64,000 bases of DNA from JAJYQH01 sp036261615 (GTDB taxonomy: Bacteria > Actinomycetota > Actinomycetes > Propionibacteriales > Propionibacteriaceae), in the NCBI GenBank assembly GCA_036261615.1, contig DATAKK010000007.1, positions 25,223 to 89,222 of the forward strand, in the 5' to 3' direction. A program made the translations under genes and the position numbers. Each line of letters begins with the position of its first letter. Position 1 is the stretch's first letter. Of the stretch, positions 36,179 to 45,185 are shown one piece after another. The notes under the pieces were generated by a model. It ran no database searches. It was not told the DNA's origin and was given only the letters and a program-made list of their open reading frames with translations.

Positions 36179-37180
36179 TCACCCCTGCCGGGGGATGCCG
36201 GACGCCAGCAGGTCGGGGGTCACCTCGGTGGCGAGGAACCGCTCCCGGTCGCGCGCCAGGGACCAGAGCTCCGCCGCGGGCGGCAGTGCGGGGAGGTCGA
36301 CGGAGTCCTGCAGGGTGAGGGCCGCCATGACGTGCCCGAGCCGCAGGCACACGGCGCTCGACTCGCCCTGCGACAGCCCCGCGAGGAACCCGGCCGCGAA
36401 GGCGTCCCCGGCGCCCACCGCCTCCACCACGGTGGCACGCATCGAGGGCTCGAAGGTGGTGCCGTGGGGTCCGAAGTGCGTGGCCCCCCGAGCGCCGTCC
36501 TTGACGACGAGGTGGGCCGGCCGGTCGACGAGTGCCCGCACCCGCTCGGGCGTGCCGGCTCCCCAGAGCGTCTCCGCCTCGTCCTGGCCGACGAGCACGA
36601 GGTCGGCCGCTTGCGCGGCCTCGGCCAGGGGGCGGGCGGCGTCCGCCGCGGTCCACAGGCCCGGCCGGTAGTTGACGTCGAAGCTCACCAGCGCCGGGCC
36701 GAGGGGGCGCTCGCGGATCACCCGGCCGACGGTCGCGGCCAGGGTGGGCGGCACGCCCAGCGAGACGCCGGTGACGTGCACGATGCCGACGTTGCCGGCC
36801 GGCAGTCGCGCGACGTCGGCGGCGGAGAGGTGGGCTGCCGCCGAGCCGGCACGGTAGTAGTAGACGCGGGTCCCGCCGTGTTCCCGGTGCTTGAAGAACA
36901 CCCCCGTGGGGTGGTCGGGGTCGCGGAGCACCGCGCCGGCGTCCACCCCCCGGTCGGCCACGAACCGGACCAGCCGCTCGCCGAACGGGTCGGCGCCGAC
37001 GCGGGAGAACCATACGGAGTCGACGCCGAGATGGGCCAGCCCGCAGGCGACGTTGCTCTCGGCGCCGGCGACCGACGCGAGGAAGCGTTCGTCGTGCTCC
37101 AGCGACCCCTCCTCTGGGACGAACAGGATCATCGACTCGCCGATGCACACCACCGACCCTGCGGACGCCGGCTCGCTCAC
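36179..37180 (-). CDS. PfkB-family sugar kinase, KDG kinase-like
   Basis: 333 residues. The PfkB signatures are present: AGAESNVACGLAHLG near residue 40 and VEAVGAGDAFAAGFLAGL with the catalytic Asp near the C terminus. The RVYYYRAGSAAAHLS segment is typical of 2-keto-3-deoxygluconate kinases, which trap KDG as KDPG. Ribokinase- or fructokinase-type activity cannot be excluded. It is transcribed away from a beta-xylosidase gene across a 354-base gap, which hints at joint control in plant-polysaccharide use. The start is GTG 37180 with AAGGAGGG upstream. Confidence 0.82.
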   Translation of the reverse strand: MSEPASAGSVVCIGESMILFVPEEGSLEHDERFLASVAGAESNVACGLAHLGVDSVWFSRVGADPFGERLVRFVADRGVDAGAVLRDPDHPTGVFFKHREHGGTRVYYYRAGSAAAHLSAADVARLPAGNVGIVHVTGVSLGVPPTLAATVGRVIRERPLGPALVSFDVNYRPGLWTAADAARPLAEAAQAADLVLVGQDEAETLWGAGTPERVRALVDRPAHLVVKDGARGATHFGPHGTTFEPSMRATVVEAVGAGDAFAAGFLAGLSQGESSAVCLRLGHVMAALTLQDSVDLPALPPAAELWSLARDRERFLATEVTPDLLASGIPRQG

Positions 37181-37534
37181 TGACCCTCCTTCGACGGGCG
37201 CTGTGTCCCCACGGCCCGCGGGGACGCCCCATTGTCCACCCGGTCGGGCAGATCACCCGGCCGTTGCTGGTCGGGGTACTGGCCACTTCGGATTCGTCAT
37301 CGACGGGTAACCGGACAGCGTTCGGTTATGGAGCCGCTGTCCTGTTGTCGCCCACCCGGGACGGCCTCACGATCGGCGGGCGCACGGGCCTCCGGACGCC
37401 GCCACCGCCGGGAGGCGCCCGGTCGCCCGCGGATCCGGAGGGCGCCCGCGTCCGTGGACCCGTTGTCCCACCCCGACCACATTGATAGCGTCGACGTACT
37501 AAATCCAGCGTCCCCAAGGGTGAGGAGAACGCGC
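37181..37534. other. Divergent regulatory gap between sugar kinase and beta-xylosidase
   Basis: 354 bases with no convincing gene. The left end holds the ribosome site of the kinase gene. The centre holds a perfect inverted repeat, TAACCG-N9-CGGTTA (37308-37328). A TACTAA box (37497-37502) stands about 30 bases before the xylosidase ATG and is followed by its GAGGAG ribosome site. No ORF with good codon use crosses the gap. Confidence 0.6.
37308..37328. promoter_or_regulatory. Inverted repeat, candidate operator
   Basis: TAACCG-N9-CGGTTA, perfect six-base arms, placed in the middle of the divergent kinase/xylosidase gap. The 15-base centre-to-centre distance suits a dimeric repressor, but I do not recognise the family. 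Confidence 0.45.
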
Positions 37535-39532
37535 ATGCCCGTCCATCACGTCGCGGTGACCGGGTCCGACCGGTCGTCGGGTTCCGAGAGCAGTCCGTTC
37601 CGCACCATCAACCACGCCGCCCAGGTCGCCGTCGCCGGCGACACCGTCGTCGTGCACGCCGGCGAGTACCGCGAGTGGGTGCGCCCCCGGTACGGCGGCC
37701 TGAGCGACGCCCGCCGCATCGTCTACACCGCGGCCGAGGGCGAGCGGGTCGTCGTCAAGGGCTCCGAGCGGATCACCGGGTGGGAGCGCGAGGACGGGGA
37801 CGTGTGGCGGGTCGTCCTGCCGAACGCGCTGTTCGGCGACTGGAACCCCTACGCCCTGGAGGTGGAGGGCGACTGGGTCGTGCGCCCGGTCGCACCCGCC
37901 CGCCCGCGGCACCTCGGCGACGTCTACCTCAACGGCCGCAGCTTCTACGAGGCGGACGGGCGCGACGAGCTCAGCGCGCCGGAGCGCCGGGAGACCGTGG
38001 TGGACGACCGCAGTGGCCAGACCTGGCCGGTGCGCGACCCCGAGTGGACCCGCCACGTCTGGTACGCCGAGGTGGGCGCCGACACGACGACCATCTGGGC
38101 GAACTTCCAGGGGGCCGACCCGAACGCCGAGCTCGTCGAGATCAACGTCCGGCGCTCGGTGTTCTACCCGGTCGTCAACCACCTCGACTACATCACCGTG
38201 CGGGGCTTCGAACTGTGCCACGCCGCGACCCCCTGGGCGCCGCCCACCGCCGACCAGCCGGGGCTCATCGGCCCCAACTGGGCCAAGGGCTGGGTGATCG
38301 AGGACAACCTCATCCACGACGCCAAGTGCTCGGCGGTCTCGCTCGGCAAGGAGGCCACGACCGGCGACAACTTCTACACCCGCCGCCGCGACAAGCCCGG
38401 CTACCAGTACCAGCTGGAGGCCGTCTTCACCGCTCGCCGGCTCGGCTGGAGCAGGGAGCGGATCGGGTCGCACGTCGTGCGCAACAACGTGATCTTCGAC
38501 TGCGGTCAGAACGGCATCGTCGGCCACCTCGGCTGCGTCTTCAGCACCATCAGCGACAACGAGATTCACGACATCGCCACCAAGCGCGAGTTCTACGGCC
38601 ACGAGATCGGCGGCATCAAGCTGCACGCGGCGATCGACGTGCAGATCGTGCACAACCACATCCACGACTGCGCGCTCGGCATCTGGAGCGACTGGCAGAC
38701 GCAGGGCACCCGCTTCACCCGCAACGTGCTCCACGACAACGCGCGCGACCTCTACGTCGAGGTGTCGCACGGTCCCTACGTCGTCGACCACAACGTCCTC
38801 GCGTCGGCGGCCTCGGTCGAGACGATGAGCGACGGCGGCGCCTACGTCGGAAACCTCATCGGCGGCACCTTCCTCGTGCACCCCGTGATCGAGCGGCCCA
38901 CGCCCTACCACGTGCCGCACTCCACCGAGGTCGCCGGCTACGCGTCCATCTACGGCGGCGACGACCGGCTGATCGGGAACATCTTCGTCGGACGCGGCGA
39001 CGACCCGGCCGATGTCGGCGAGGCGTACACCCGCGGCATCGAGCCGGTCACCAGGGTCGGCTACGGCTCGTTCGTCTACGACGGCCACCCCACCTCGCTC
39101 GAGGAGTTCATCGGCACGGTGGTCTCCCGGCTGCCCGGCGACGTCAACAACTTCGTCGACCTCAAGAACCCCGTGTACGTGCGCGACAACGTCTATCTCG
39201 GCGGGGCCCGGCCCTACGAGCGGGAGGAGGGCGCCCTCACCAGCCCCGACGACCCGGGGCTGGTCGTCAGCACCGACGACGGACGGGTGGACGTGCGCAT
39301 CGCCCTCCCCGAGGGCTTCGCGGCGCACCGGATCCCGGTGGTGACCACCGCCGACCTCGGGCGGGTGCGGATGGTGGACGCCGACTTCGAGGCGCCCGAC
39401 GGTTCGGCCCTGCGGCTCGACACCGACCTCCTCGGCGGGACGACGACCCGGGACGCCGTCGCGGGCCCGCTCGCGGCGCTCGGCGACGGCGACAACACCG
39501 TGACCGTCTGGCAGGCTCCCGGACGCCGGTAG
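37535..39532 (+). CDS. GH120 beta-xylosidase, cytoplasmic
   Basis: 665 residues, no signal peptide. The right-handed beta-helix sequence follows, almost segment by segment as I recall it, Thermoanaerobacterium saccharolyticum XylC, founder of glycoside hydrolase family 120: REWVRPRYGGLSDARRI, GSERITGWE, ATPWAPPTADQPGLIGPNWAKGW, IHDAKCSAVSLGKEATTGDN. The proposed nucleophile and acid in XylC (Asp382, Glu405) correspond to Asp386 in WSDW and Glu409 in YVEVSHG, with the same 23-residue spacing. It should release xylose from short xylo-oligosaccharides brought into the cell. No xylose isomerase or importer is adjacent. GAGGAG precedes the ATG. Confidence 0.92.
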   Translation: MPVHHVAVTGSDRSSGSESSPFRTINHAAQVAVAGDTVVVHAGEYREWVRPRYGGLSDARRIVYTAAEGERVVVKGSERITGWEREDGDVWRVVLPNALFGDWNPYALEVEGDWVVRPVAPARPRHLGDVYLNGRSFYEADGRDELSAPERRETVVDDRSGQTWPVRDPEWTRHVWYAEVGADTTTIWANFQGADPNAELVEINVRRSVFYPVVNHLDYITVRGFELCHAATPWAPPTADQPGLIGPNWAKGWVIEDNLIHDAKCSAVSLGKEATTGDNFYTRRRDKPGYQYQLEAVFTARRLGWSRERIGSHVVRNNVIFDCGQNGIVGHLGCVFSTISDNEIHDIATKREFYGHEIGGIKLHAAIDVQIVHNHIHDCALGIWSDWQTQGTRFTRNVLHDNARDLYVEVSHGPYVVDHNVLASAASVETMSDGGAYVGNLIGGTFLVHPVIERPTPYHVPHSTEVAGYASIYGGDDRLIGNIFVGRGDDPADVGEAYTRGIEPVTRVGYGSFVYDGHPTSLEEFIGTVVSRLPGDVNNFVDLKNPVYVRDNVYLGGARPYEREEGALTSPDDPGLVVSTDDGRVDVRIALPEGFAAHRIPVVTTADLGRVRMVDADFEAPDGSALRLDTDLLGGTTTRDAVAGPLAALGDGDNTVTVWQAPGRR

Positions 39533-39549
39533 GCCCAGGTCCCCGGGGC

Positions 39550-41598
39550 TCAGCCGAGCTCGGGGGGCAGGTCGTCGGCGTGCACGATCCGCAGCGACAT
39601 GACCGCGCGGGTGAGGCAGACGTAGAGGCGGCGCAGCCCGGTCTCGCGGTCGGGCTCGCCCGCGACGATCCGGGCCGGCTCGACGAGCACGACGTGGTCG
39701 AACTCGAGGCCCTTGGCCAGGGTCGCCGGCACGAGGTCGAGGCGGTGCAGCCCCCGCACCTCGTCCTCGACGTGGTGGTGCTCCAGCCCCGCCCGGTCGA
39801 GGACGCCGGCGGCCTCGGCGACGAGGTCGTCGGGCACGATCAGCCCCACGGTCCCCTCGACCTCGAGCGCCTGCCGGCACTGGGCGACCACGGGGGCGAG
39901 CGGGTCGGCGTCCCGGTGGAGCGTGAGCAGCCCCCGGTCGTGCCGGATCGCGTACGGCGCCCGGAGCCCGGGCGCGATGTACGGCAGCAGCCGGGCGGCG
40001 TAGTCGAGCACCTCGCCCGGCACGCGGAACCCCTCGACCAGTTCGCTGAGGGTGGCGCCCGGATGCCCGACGTGGCCGAGCGCCGCCGCCCAGTCGCGGC
40101 TGGCCCACGGGGTGGTGGCCTGGGCCAGGTCGCCGAGCAGGGTGACCGACCCGGTGCTCGCCCGCCGGCCCACAGCCCGCAGCTGCATCGCCGACAGGTC
40201 CTGGGCCTCGTCGACGATGACGTGGCCGAGGCTGCCCGTGCGCTCGAGCAGGTCGCCGAGCTCGTCGACGAGCACGAGGTCGGCGAGGCTCCAGCGCATG
40301 GCCCCCGGCGTCCGTGCCCGGCCGCCCGACTGCAGCAGCCGCTGCTCCTCGTCGTCGAGGACGCCGTCCGCGCACGTGGCCAGGAACTCCGCGTCGGTGA
40401 GCAGCCGGTGGGCGAGCTTCACGGCGTCCACCTTGGGCCAGCATGCGGCCGCCAACTGCTTCACCACCCCGGTGCGCGCCACCCGGTCCTGTACCCGGTC
40501 GTCGGTGGTCTCGCCCGCGGCCTCCATCCGCAGCAGCACCAGGTGGGCCAGCCGCTGCGGCAGCATCTGCCGTCCGGCCTCGTAGCGCACCCCGCGCTCC
40601 ACCAGCGCCGCCACGGCCGCGGCGACCGTGGGGACCGGGATCCGCCACTGCCGGTGCCCGATCGGCACGACGAGCATGGACGCCGGCTCGCTCACGTGAC
40701 CCCACACCGCCCGCCGGCACACCTCGGCCATCCGGGCGTCGCCCTTGAGCACGGCCACGGCGGGGGCGTCGGTGCCGCGCGGGGTGAGCCCGGTCGCGCG
40801 GGAGACCAGCGACTCGATGGTGTCGTGGGCGGCGTCGATCTCGCCCAGGGCCGGGAGGACGTCGGCGATGTAGCCGAGGAACGACTGGTTCGGCCCGATG
40901 ACGAGGACGCCGGCGCGCGAGAGCTGCTCCCGGAACTGGTAGAGCAGCCACGCCGCGCGGTGCAGGCCCACCGCGGTCTTGCCGGTGCCCGGCGCTCCCT
41001 GGATGGCGAGCGAGGTGGCGAGGTCCGTGCGCACCAGCACGTCCTGGTCGGGCTGGATGGTGGCGACGATGTCGCGCATCGGCCCGGTGCGCGGCCGCTC
41101 GATCTCCGAGCGGAGGATGTCGGAGACGTGCTCGTCCCCGGCGGGTGCGCCGGCGAGCGGCTCGTCCTCGAAGGCGGTGAGCTCGCCGTGCTGGAACCCG
41201 AAGCGGCGGCGCAGCGAGCAGCCCATGGGCTCGGCCGGCCGGGCCCGGTAGAAGGGCAGGCTCATCGGCGCCCGCCAGTCCATCACCAGGGGCTCGCCGC
41301 CCGCCTCGCCCGACACGTGCCGGCGTCCGATGTGGAAGACCTCGTCGGCCTCCGCGCCCGCGGCCTCGGCGTACTCCAGTCGCCCGAAGAACAGCGGGAT
41401 GTCGGGGTCGACCTCGAGTTCGGCCATCCGCCGGAAGAGCATCTGCCGGAGGTACTGGGTGCTCACCGAGTTGCCTCCGACGGCGCCCTGCCAGTCCTCG
41501 GACTCGGCGCGCATCCGCTGGAGCGCCGCCCGGGAGGCGGCGAGATGGGCGCGTTCGGCGGCCAGGACGGTCGAGGCGGGATCGGGGTGCGTGGGCAT
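39550..41598 (-). CDS. HelD-like UvrD/PcrA superfamily helicase
   Basis: 682 residues. The coiled-coil-forming N terminus (residues about 5-75, AAERAHLAASRAALQRM) precedes a split SF1 helicase: Walker A is QGAPGTGKTAVGLHR, Walker B HVIVDEAQDLSAMQLRAVGRR, motif III LLGDLAQAT, and near the end YVCLTRAVMSLRI. This design matches HelD, which removes stalled or antibiotic-bound RNA polymerase from DNA in Gram-positive bacteria. I chose ATG 41598 (GGAGGA upstream) over a frame 46 codons longer. In some actinobacteria HelD proteins give rifampicin resistance; nothing here shows that for this gene. Confidence 0.87.
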   Translation of the reverse strand: MPTHPDPASTVLAAERAHLAASRAALQRMRAESEDWQGAVGGNSVSTQYLRQMLFRRMAELEVDPDIPLFFGRLEYAEAAGAEADEVFHIGRRHVSGEAGGEPLVMDWRAPMSLPFYRARPAEPMGCSLRRRFGFQHGELTAFEDEPLAGAPAGDEHVSDILRSEIERPRTGPMRDIVATIQPDQDVLVRTDLATSLAIQGAPGTGKTAVGLHRAAWLLYQFREQLSRAGVLVIGPNQSFLGYIADVLPALGEIDAAHDTIESLVSRATGLTPRGTDAPAVAVLKGDARMAEVCRRAVWGHVSEPASMLVVPIGHRQWRIPVPTVAAAVAALVERGVRYEAGRQMLPQRLAHLVLLRMEAAGETTDDRVQDRVARTGVVKQLAAACWPKVDAVKLAHRLLTDAEFLATCADGVLDDEEQRLLQSGGRARTPGAMRWSLADLVLVDELGDLLERTGSLGHVIVDEAQDLSAMQLRAVGRRASTGSVTLLGDLAQATTPWASRDWAAALGHVGHPGATLSELVEGFRVPGEVLDYAARLLPYIAPGLRAPYAIRHDRGLLTLHRDADPLAPVVAQCRQALEVEGTVGLIVPDDLVAEAAGVLDRAGLEHHHVEDEVRGLHRLDLVPATLAKGLEFDHVVLVEPARIVAGEPDRETGLRRLYVCLTRAVMSLRIVHADDLPPELG

Positions 41599-41738
41599 GG
41601 CTCTCCTCCGAGCGCTGTGCGGGTCGGGGTGGCCGCCGAGTGGGCCCGGCGGCCGACCATCCGTCGCGACGCGGGATGGCTCTGGAAGACAGCAGGCGAT
41701 GCTACTCCCAACCCGGAGCGTCCTGTTAGCGTGCACAA

Positions 41739-42617
41739 ATGCCCCGTCCCACCCTCACCCCCCGGGAAGCCGAAGCCCACCTGGTGCACCTCGGCGGCCA
41801 CGCCCGGGAGACCTACCGATGGCTGCGCCTCGGCCTTCTCGCCGCGCTGGGTGCCGTCGTGACGAGCGGGCTCATCGAGTGGTCGCGCGCTCCCGGGCAC
41901 TGCCTGCAGGGCTCGCTGAGTGAGTACTACTGGACGCCGGTGCGGCCGGTGCTCGTCGGGGGGCTGATGGCGTTCGCCCTCGGGCTCATCGCCGTCCGCG
42001 GCAGCACCGACGCGGAGGACACCGCGCTCAACCTCGCCGGGCTGTTCGCCCCGATCGTCGCGGTGGTCCCGGTGCGTCCCGGCACCGGGTGCAGTTCCGC
42101 GCCGGAGCCGGTGCTCCCGGTCGCCGCCGCCGTCGACAACAACATCCGGGCGCTGCTGGTGATCGCCGGGATCGTCGTCGTCGCGGTGGCGGTCGTCCTC
42201 GTCGTCCACCGGGTGCGCGCCGCGCCGGTGTGGACTGGGTGGGTCCTGGCCGCGGCCACCGTCGCGGGGTTCGCCGGGTGGGCCCTCGGCGCCGGGGAGA
42301 CGATGGAGCCCGCGGCGCACTACGTGGCCGCCGTCGGCGTGTTCGGCTGCCTCGTCGTGGTCGTGCTCCTCAACGCCCGCTACACCCCGGGCTCGCGCCT
42401 CACGGCGGTCTATCTCGCACTGGCCGCCGCGATGGTGCTGGCGCTGCTGTTGCAGGGCCTGCACCTGCTCGTGCCCGCGTTCGGCTGGACCCTGCTGGCC
42501 ACCGAGACCGCGCTCGTCGCGCTGTTCGCGGTGTTCTGGCTCGTGCAGACCCTCGAACTGTGGGACGCCGGCGTCCGGCCGGCCCGAGCGGGGGATCAGG
42601 GCAGGTCGAGCCCCTGA
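41739..42617 (+). CDS. Unknown polytopic membrane protein
   Basis: 292 residues with about eight predicted membrane helices (for example LGLLAALGAVVTSGLIEW, VLVGGLMAFALGLIAV, ALLVIAGIVVVAVAVVLVV, TAVYLALAAAMVLALLLQGL). Cys and charged residues cluster in the loops SRAPGHCLQGSLSEYYW and VRPGTGCSSAPEP. I recognise no family motif. The mRNA looks leaderless: TAGCGT (41727-41732) is six bases before the ATG. Its last 22 bases overlap the convergent XPB helicase gene. Confidence 0.75.
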   Translation: MPRPTLTPREAEAHLVHLGGHARETYRWLRLGLLAALGAVVTSGLIEWSRAPGHCLQGSLSEYYWTPVRPVLVGGLMAFALGLIAVRGSTDAEDTALNLAGLFAPIVAVVPVRPGTGCSSAPEPVLPVAAAVDNNIRALLVIAGIVVVAVAVVLVVHRVRAAPVWTGWVLAAATVAGFAGWALGAGETMEPAAHYVAAVGVFGCLVVVVLLNARYTPGSRLTAVYLALAAAMVLALLLQGLHLLVPAFGWTLLATETALVALFAVFWLVQTLELWDAGVRPARAGDQGRSSP

Positions 42618-44251
42618 GGGATGTCGTCGGCGTCAACGATGCGGTACGAGTACCCCTGCTCGGCGAGGAACCGCTGCCGGTGTGCCGCGAACTCGGCGTC
42701 GACGGTGTCGCGGGCGACCACGGCGTAGAAGCGGGCGGTGCGGCCGTCCCCCTTCGGGCGCATCAGCCGGCCGAGCCGCTGGGCCTCCTCCTGCCGCGAC
42801 CCGAACGACCCCGACACCTGGATCGCCACCTCGGCCGAGGGCAGGTCGATGGAGAAGTTGGCCACCTTGCTCACCACCAGCAGGTCGATCTCCCCGGCCC
42901 GGAACTGGCCGTACAGCTGCTCGCGCTGCCGGGTCGTCGTCGCGCCGGTGATGATCGGGCAGTCGAGGCGTTCGGCGAGATCCTCCAACTGGTCGACGAA
43001 CTGGCCGATGACCAGTGTCGGGCGGCCGCGGTGCAGGTTGACGAGGTCGACCACGGTGCGGGTCTTGGTCTCCGCGGACGCCGCCAGCCGGTAGCGGACT
43101 TCCGCGTCGGCCACGGCGTAGGTCATCCGCTCCGACTCGTCGAGGCTCACCCGCACCTCGACGCAGTCGGCCGGGGCGATCCAGCCCTGGGCCTCCATGT
43201 CCTTCCACGGGGCGTCGTAGCGCTTCGGCCCGATGAGGGAGAACACGTCGCCCTCCCGCCCGTCCTCCCGGACGAGGGTGGCCGTGAGTCCGAGCCGCCG
43301 GCGCGCCTGCAGGTCGGCGGTCTGCCGGAAGACCGGTGCGGGCAGCAGGTGCACCTCGTCGTAGATGACCAGGCCCCAGTCGCGCGCGTTGAACAGTTCC
43401 AGGTGGGGCTGCACGCCCTTCCTCCGGGTGGTGAGCACCTGGTAGGTGGCCACGGTGACCGGGCGCACGTCCTTGCGCGACCCGGAGTACTCGCCGATCT
43501 CGTCGGCCGTGAGGCTGGTGCGGCGGAGCAGCTCGTCGCGCCACTGCCTCGCCGAGACGGTGTTGGTGCACAGGATGAGGGTGGTGCTGCCGGCAAGGGC
43601 CATCGCGGCGGCCCCCACGACGGTCTTGCCCGCCCCACAGGGGAGCACCACCACGCCCGACCCGCCGTGCCAGAACGACTCCGCCGCCTGCCGCTGGTAG
43701 TCGCGGAGCTTCCACCCGTCCTCGGCCAGCGAGATCGCGTGCTTCTCGCCGTCGACGTAACCGGCGAGGTCCTCGGCCGGCCAGCCGAGCTTGAGCAGCA
43801 CCTGCTTGAGGTGGCCGCGCTCGCTCGGGTGCACCGCGACCGTGTCCGGGTCGATCCGAGCGCCCAGCAGCCCCTTGACCGCGGCGCTCCGGGTCACCTC
43901 GGCGAGCACCGCGGCGTCCGTGCTGATCAGCACCAGGCCGTGCACGGGGTGCTTCTCCAGCCGCAGCCGCCCGTAGCGGCCCATCGTGTCGGCGATGTCG
44001 ACGAGCAGGCCGGAGGGCACCGGGTACTTCGACCAGGTGAGCAGCGCGTCCACCACCTGTTCGGCGTCGTGGCCGGCGGCGCGGGCGTTCCACAGGCCCA
44101 GGGGGGTGAGCCGGTAGGTGTGGATGTGCTCGGGGGCGCGCTCGAGTTCCGCGAAGGGGGCGATGGCGATCCGGCACGCGTCGGCGTCCGGGTGGTCGGC
44201 TTCGAGCAGCAGGGTGCGGTCGGACTGGACGATGAGCGGGCCGGTGGACAT
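42596..44251 (-). CDS. XPB/ERCC3-type DNA helicase
   Basis: 551 residues, SF2 helicase. An N-terminal damage-recognition-like domain (about 1-150) precedes Walker A VLPCGAGKTVVG, the DEVH box IYDEVHLLPA, the GLTATLVRED motif with the RED residues, the thumb region, and motif VI SGSFGSRQEEAQRLGRLMRP. In archaea and eukaryotes XPB unwinds DNA in repair and transcription; the actinobacterial enzyme unwinds 3'-5' in vitro. The mRNA is perhaps leaderless (GATACT six bases before ATG). Its usual partner gene of this neighbourhood (45186) is split from it by an FN3 gene. Confidence 0.93.
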   Translation of the reverse strand: MSTGPLIVQSDRTLLLEADHPDADACRIAIAPFAELERAPEHIHTYRLTPLGLWNARAAGHDAEQVVDALLTWSKYPVPSGLLVDIADTMGRYGRLRLEKHPVHGLVLISTDAAVLAEVTRSAAVKGLLGARIDPDTVAVHPSERGHLKQVLLKLGWPAEDLAGYVDGEKHAISLAEDGWKLRDYQRQAAESFWHGGSGVVVLPCGAGKTVVGAAAMALAGSTTLILCTNTVSARQWRDELLRRTSLTADEIGEYSGSRKDVRPVTVATYQVLTTRRKGVQPHLELFNARDWGLVIYDEVHLLPAPVFRQTADLQARRRLGLTATLVREDGREGDVFSLIGPKRYDAPWKDMEAQGWIAPADCVEVRVSLDESERMTYAVADAEVRYRLAASAETKTRTVVDLVNLHRGRPTLVIGQFVDQLEDLAERLDCPIITGATTTRQREQLYGQFRAGEIDLLVVSKVANFSIDLPSAEVAIQVSGSFGSRQEEAQRLGRLMRPKGDGRTARFYAVVARDTVDAEFAAHRQRFLAEQGYSYRIVDADDIPQGLDLP

Positions 44252-44293
44252 CCGACCAGTATCCCCCGGGCGCGCGGAGCGCCGAAACCGCTG

Positions 44294-45100
44294 CTACAGG
44301 CCCGGGCTGGGGGCGTCGCTCGCGGTGGGAGTCGCGCTGGGGGACGCCGGGTCGGCGGCCGAGGCCGTGGCGCTCGGAGTCGGGCTGTCGCCGCCGGACG
44401 CCGTGGCGCTCGGGGAGGGCGACGACGAGGAGAGGCCCGACGCGGTCGCCGTCGCGGTGGGCGTGAGCGCCGCGCTCGGCGTCACGCTCGAGGCGCTGCT
44501 CGCCGGCGACGAGGGCGACGGGGCCGGGGAGGCGGGCGTGGTGGACGTGGTGGGCGTCGGGGCCGGGGTGGCGGGCGCCGGGGGCGAGTCGGGCGGCGGG
44601 ATCACGTAGAGCGCCGACCACGGGCCGTACGTGCCGGTGGTGTCGACGGCGGCCACCTGGACGAGGATCGGGCTCTTGTCTCCCAGCCAGCCGAGGCGGC
44701 TGTCGAGGGTGCTCGTGGTGTCGGCGAGGAAGCCGTTGACGAGCACGCGGTAGTAGCGGATGCCTGACTGGTCGACCGCGGGGTCCCAGGCGATCGTGAA
44801 GGTGCTCATCGTGTTCGAGGCCAGACGCAGCGAGCCGACGGCCGAGGGCGGCACCGGGGTGGGGCCCGGCTGCCAGGGGGTGCGGGGGGCGGCGGGGTGC
44901 GACGGGAGCCCGGGAGTGGGCGTGGCAGTGCCTGGCACGGCCGCCTCGGCCGCTGCCCCGGCGCCCTTCGCCACGTCGGGCTGGGCCGAGCTCGTCCCCG
45001 GCCGCCCCGCCCCGATGAACAGGTAGGCCAGGAGGAACGCGGCCACGCCCGCCACCACGAAGCCGGCGGCGACGAGGGCACGTTCTGCACTGGTCCGCAT
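44294..45100 (-). CDS. Membrane-anchored FN3 protein with low-complexity tail
   Basis: 268 residues. A short cytoplasmic start (MRTSAER) leads into one membrane helix (LVAAGFVVAGVAAFLLAYLFI), a Pro/Ala/Thr linker, a fibronectin type III-like domain (about 85-165: IAWDPAVDQSGIRYYRVLVNG), and a tail of about 100 residues made almost only of Ser, Pro, Thr and Ala. The tail probably extends through the cell wall and may be glycosylated. No function is known. The mRNA looks leaderless, with TACCCT (45107-45112, minus) six bases before the ATG. Confidence 0.78.
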   Translation of the reverse strand: MRTSAERALVAAGFVVAGVAAFLLAYLFIGAGRPGTSSAQPDVAKGAGAAAEAAVPGTATPTPGLPSHPAAPRTPWQPGPTPVPPSAVGSLRLASNTMSTFTIAWDPAVDQSGIRYYRVLVNGFLADTTSTLDSRLGWLGDKSPILVQVAAVDTTGTYGPWSALYVIPPPDSPPAPATPAPTPTTSTTPASPAPSPSSPASSASSVTPSAALTPTATATASGLSSSSPSPSATASGGDSPTPSATASAADPASPSATPTASDAPSPGL

Positions 45101-45113
45101 ACTTCGAGGGTAC

Positions 45114-45175
45114 GAGCGGCGGGCCCCGCGGGGTCCCCCTAGGACGGACCGGGGGCGCCGCTCCCGCCTGGGAGC
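45114..45175. terminator. Stem-loop cluster after the helicase-associated gene
   Basis: GAGCGGCG (45114-45121) pairs with CGCCGCTC (45156-45163), and a separate CTCCC-N4-GGGAG hairpin overlaps its right side. They lie directly downstream of the minus-strand stop at 45186, and one of them probably ends that transcript. Confidence 0.5.
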
Positions 45176-45185
45176 TCCCGGGATC

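Noticed and set aside
37675..41862. 1395-codon plus-strand frame across the xylosidase and HelD genes
   Set aside because: Overlaps two well-identified genes in other frames and has no motif of its own.
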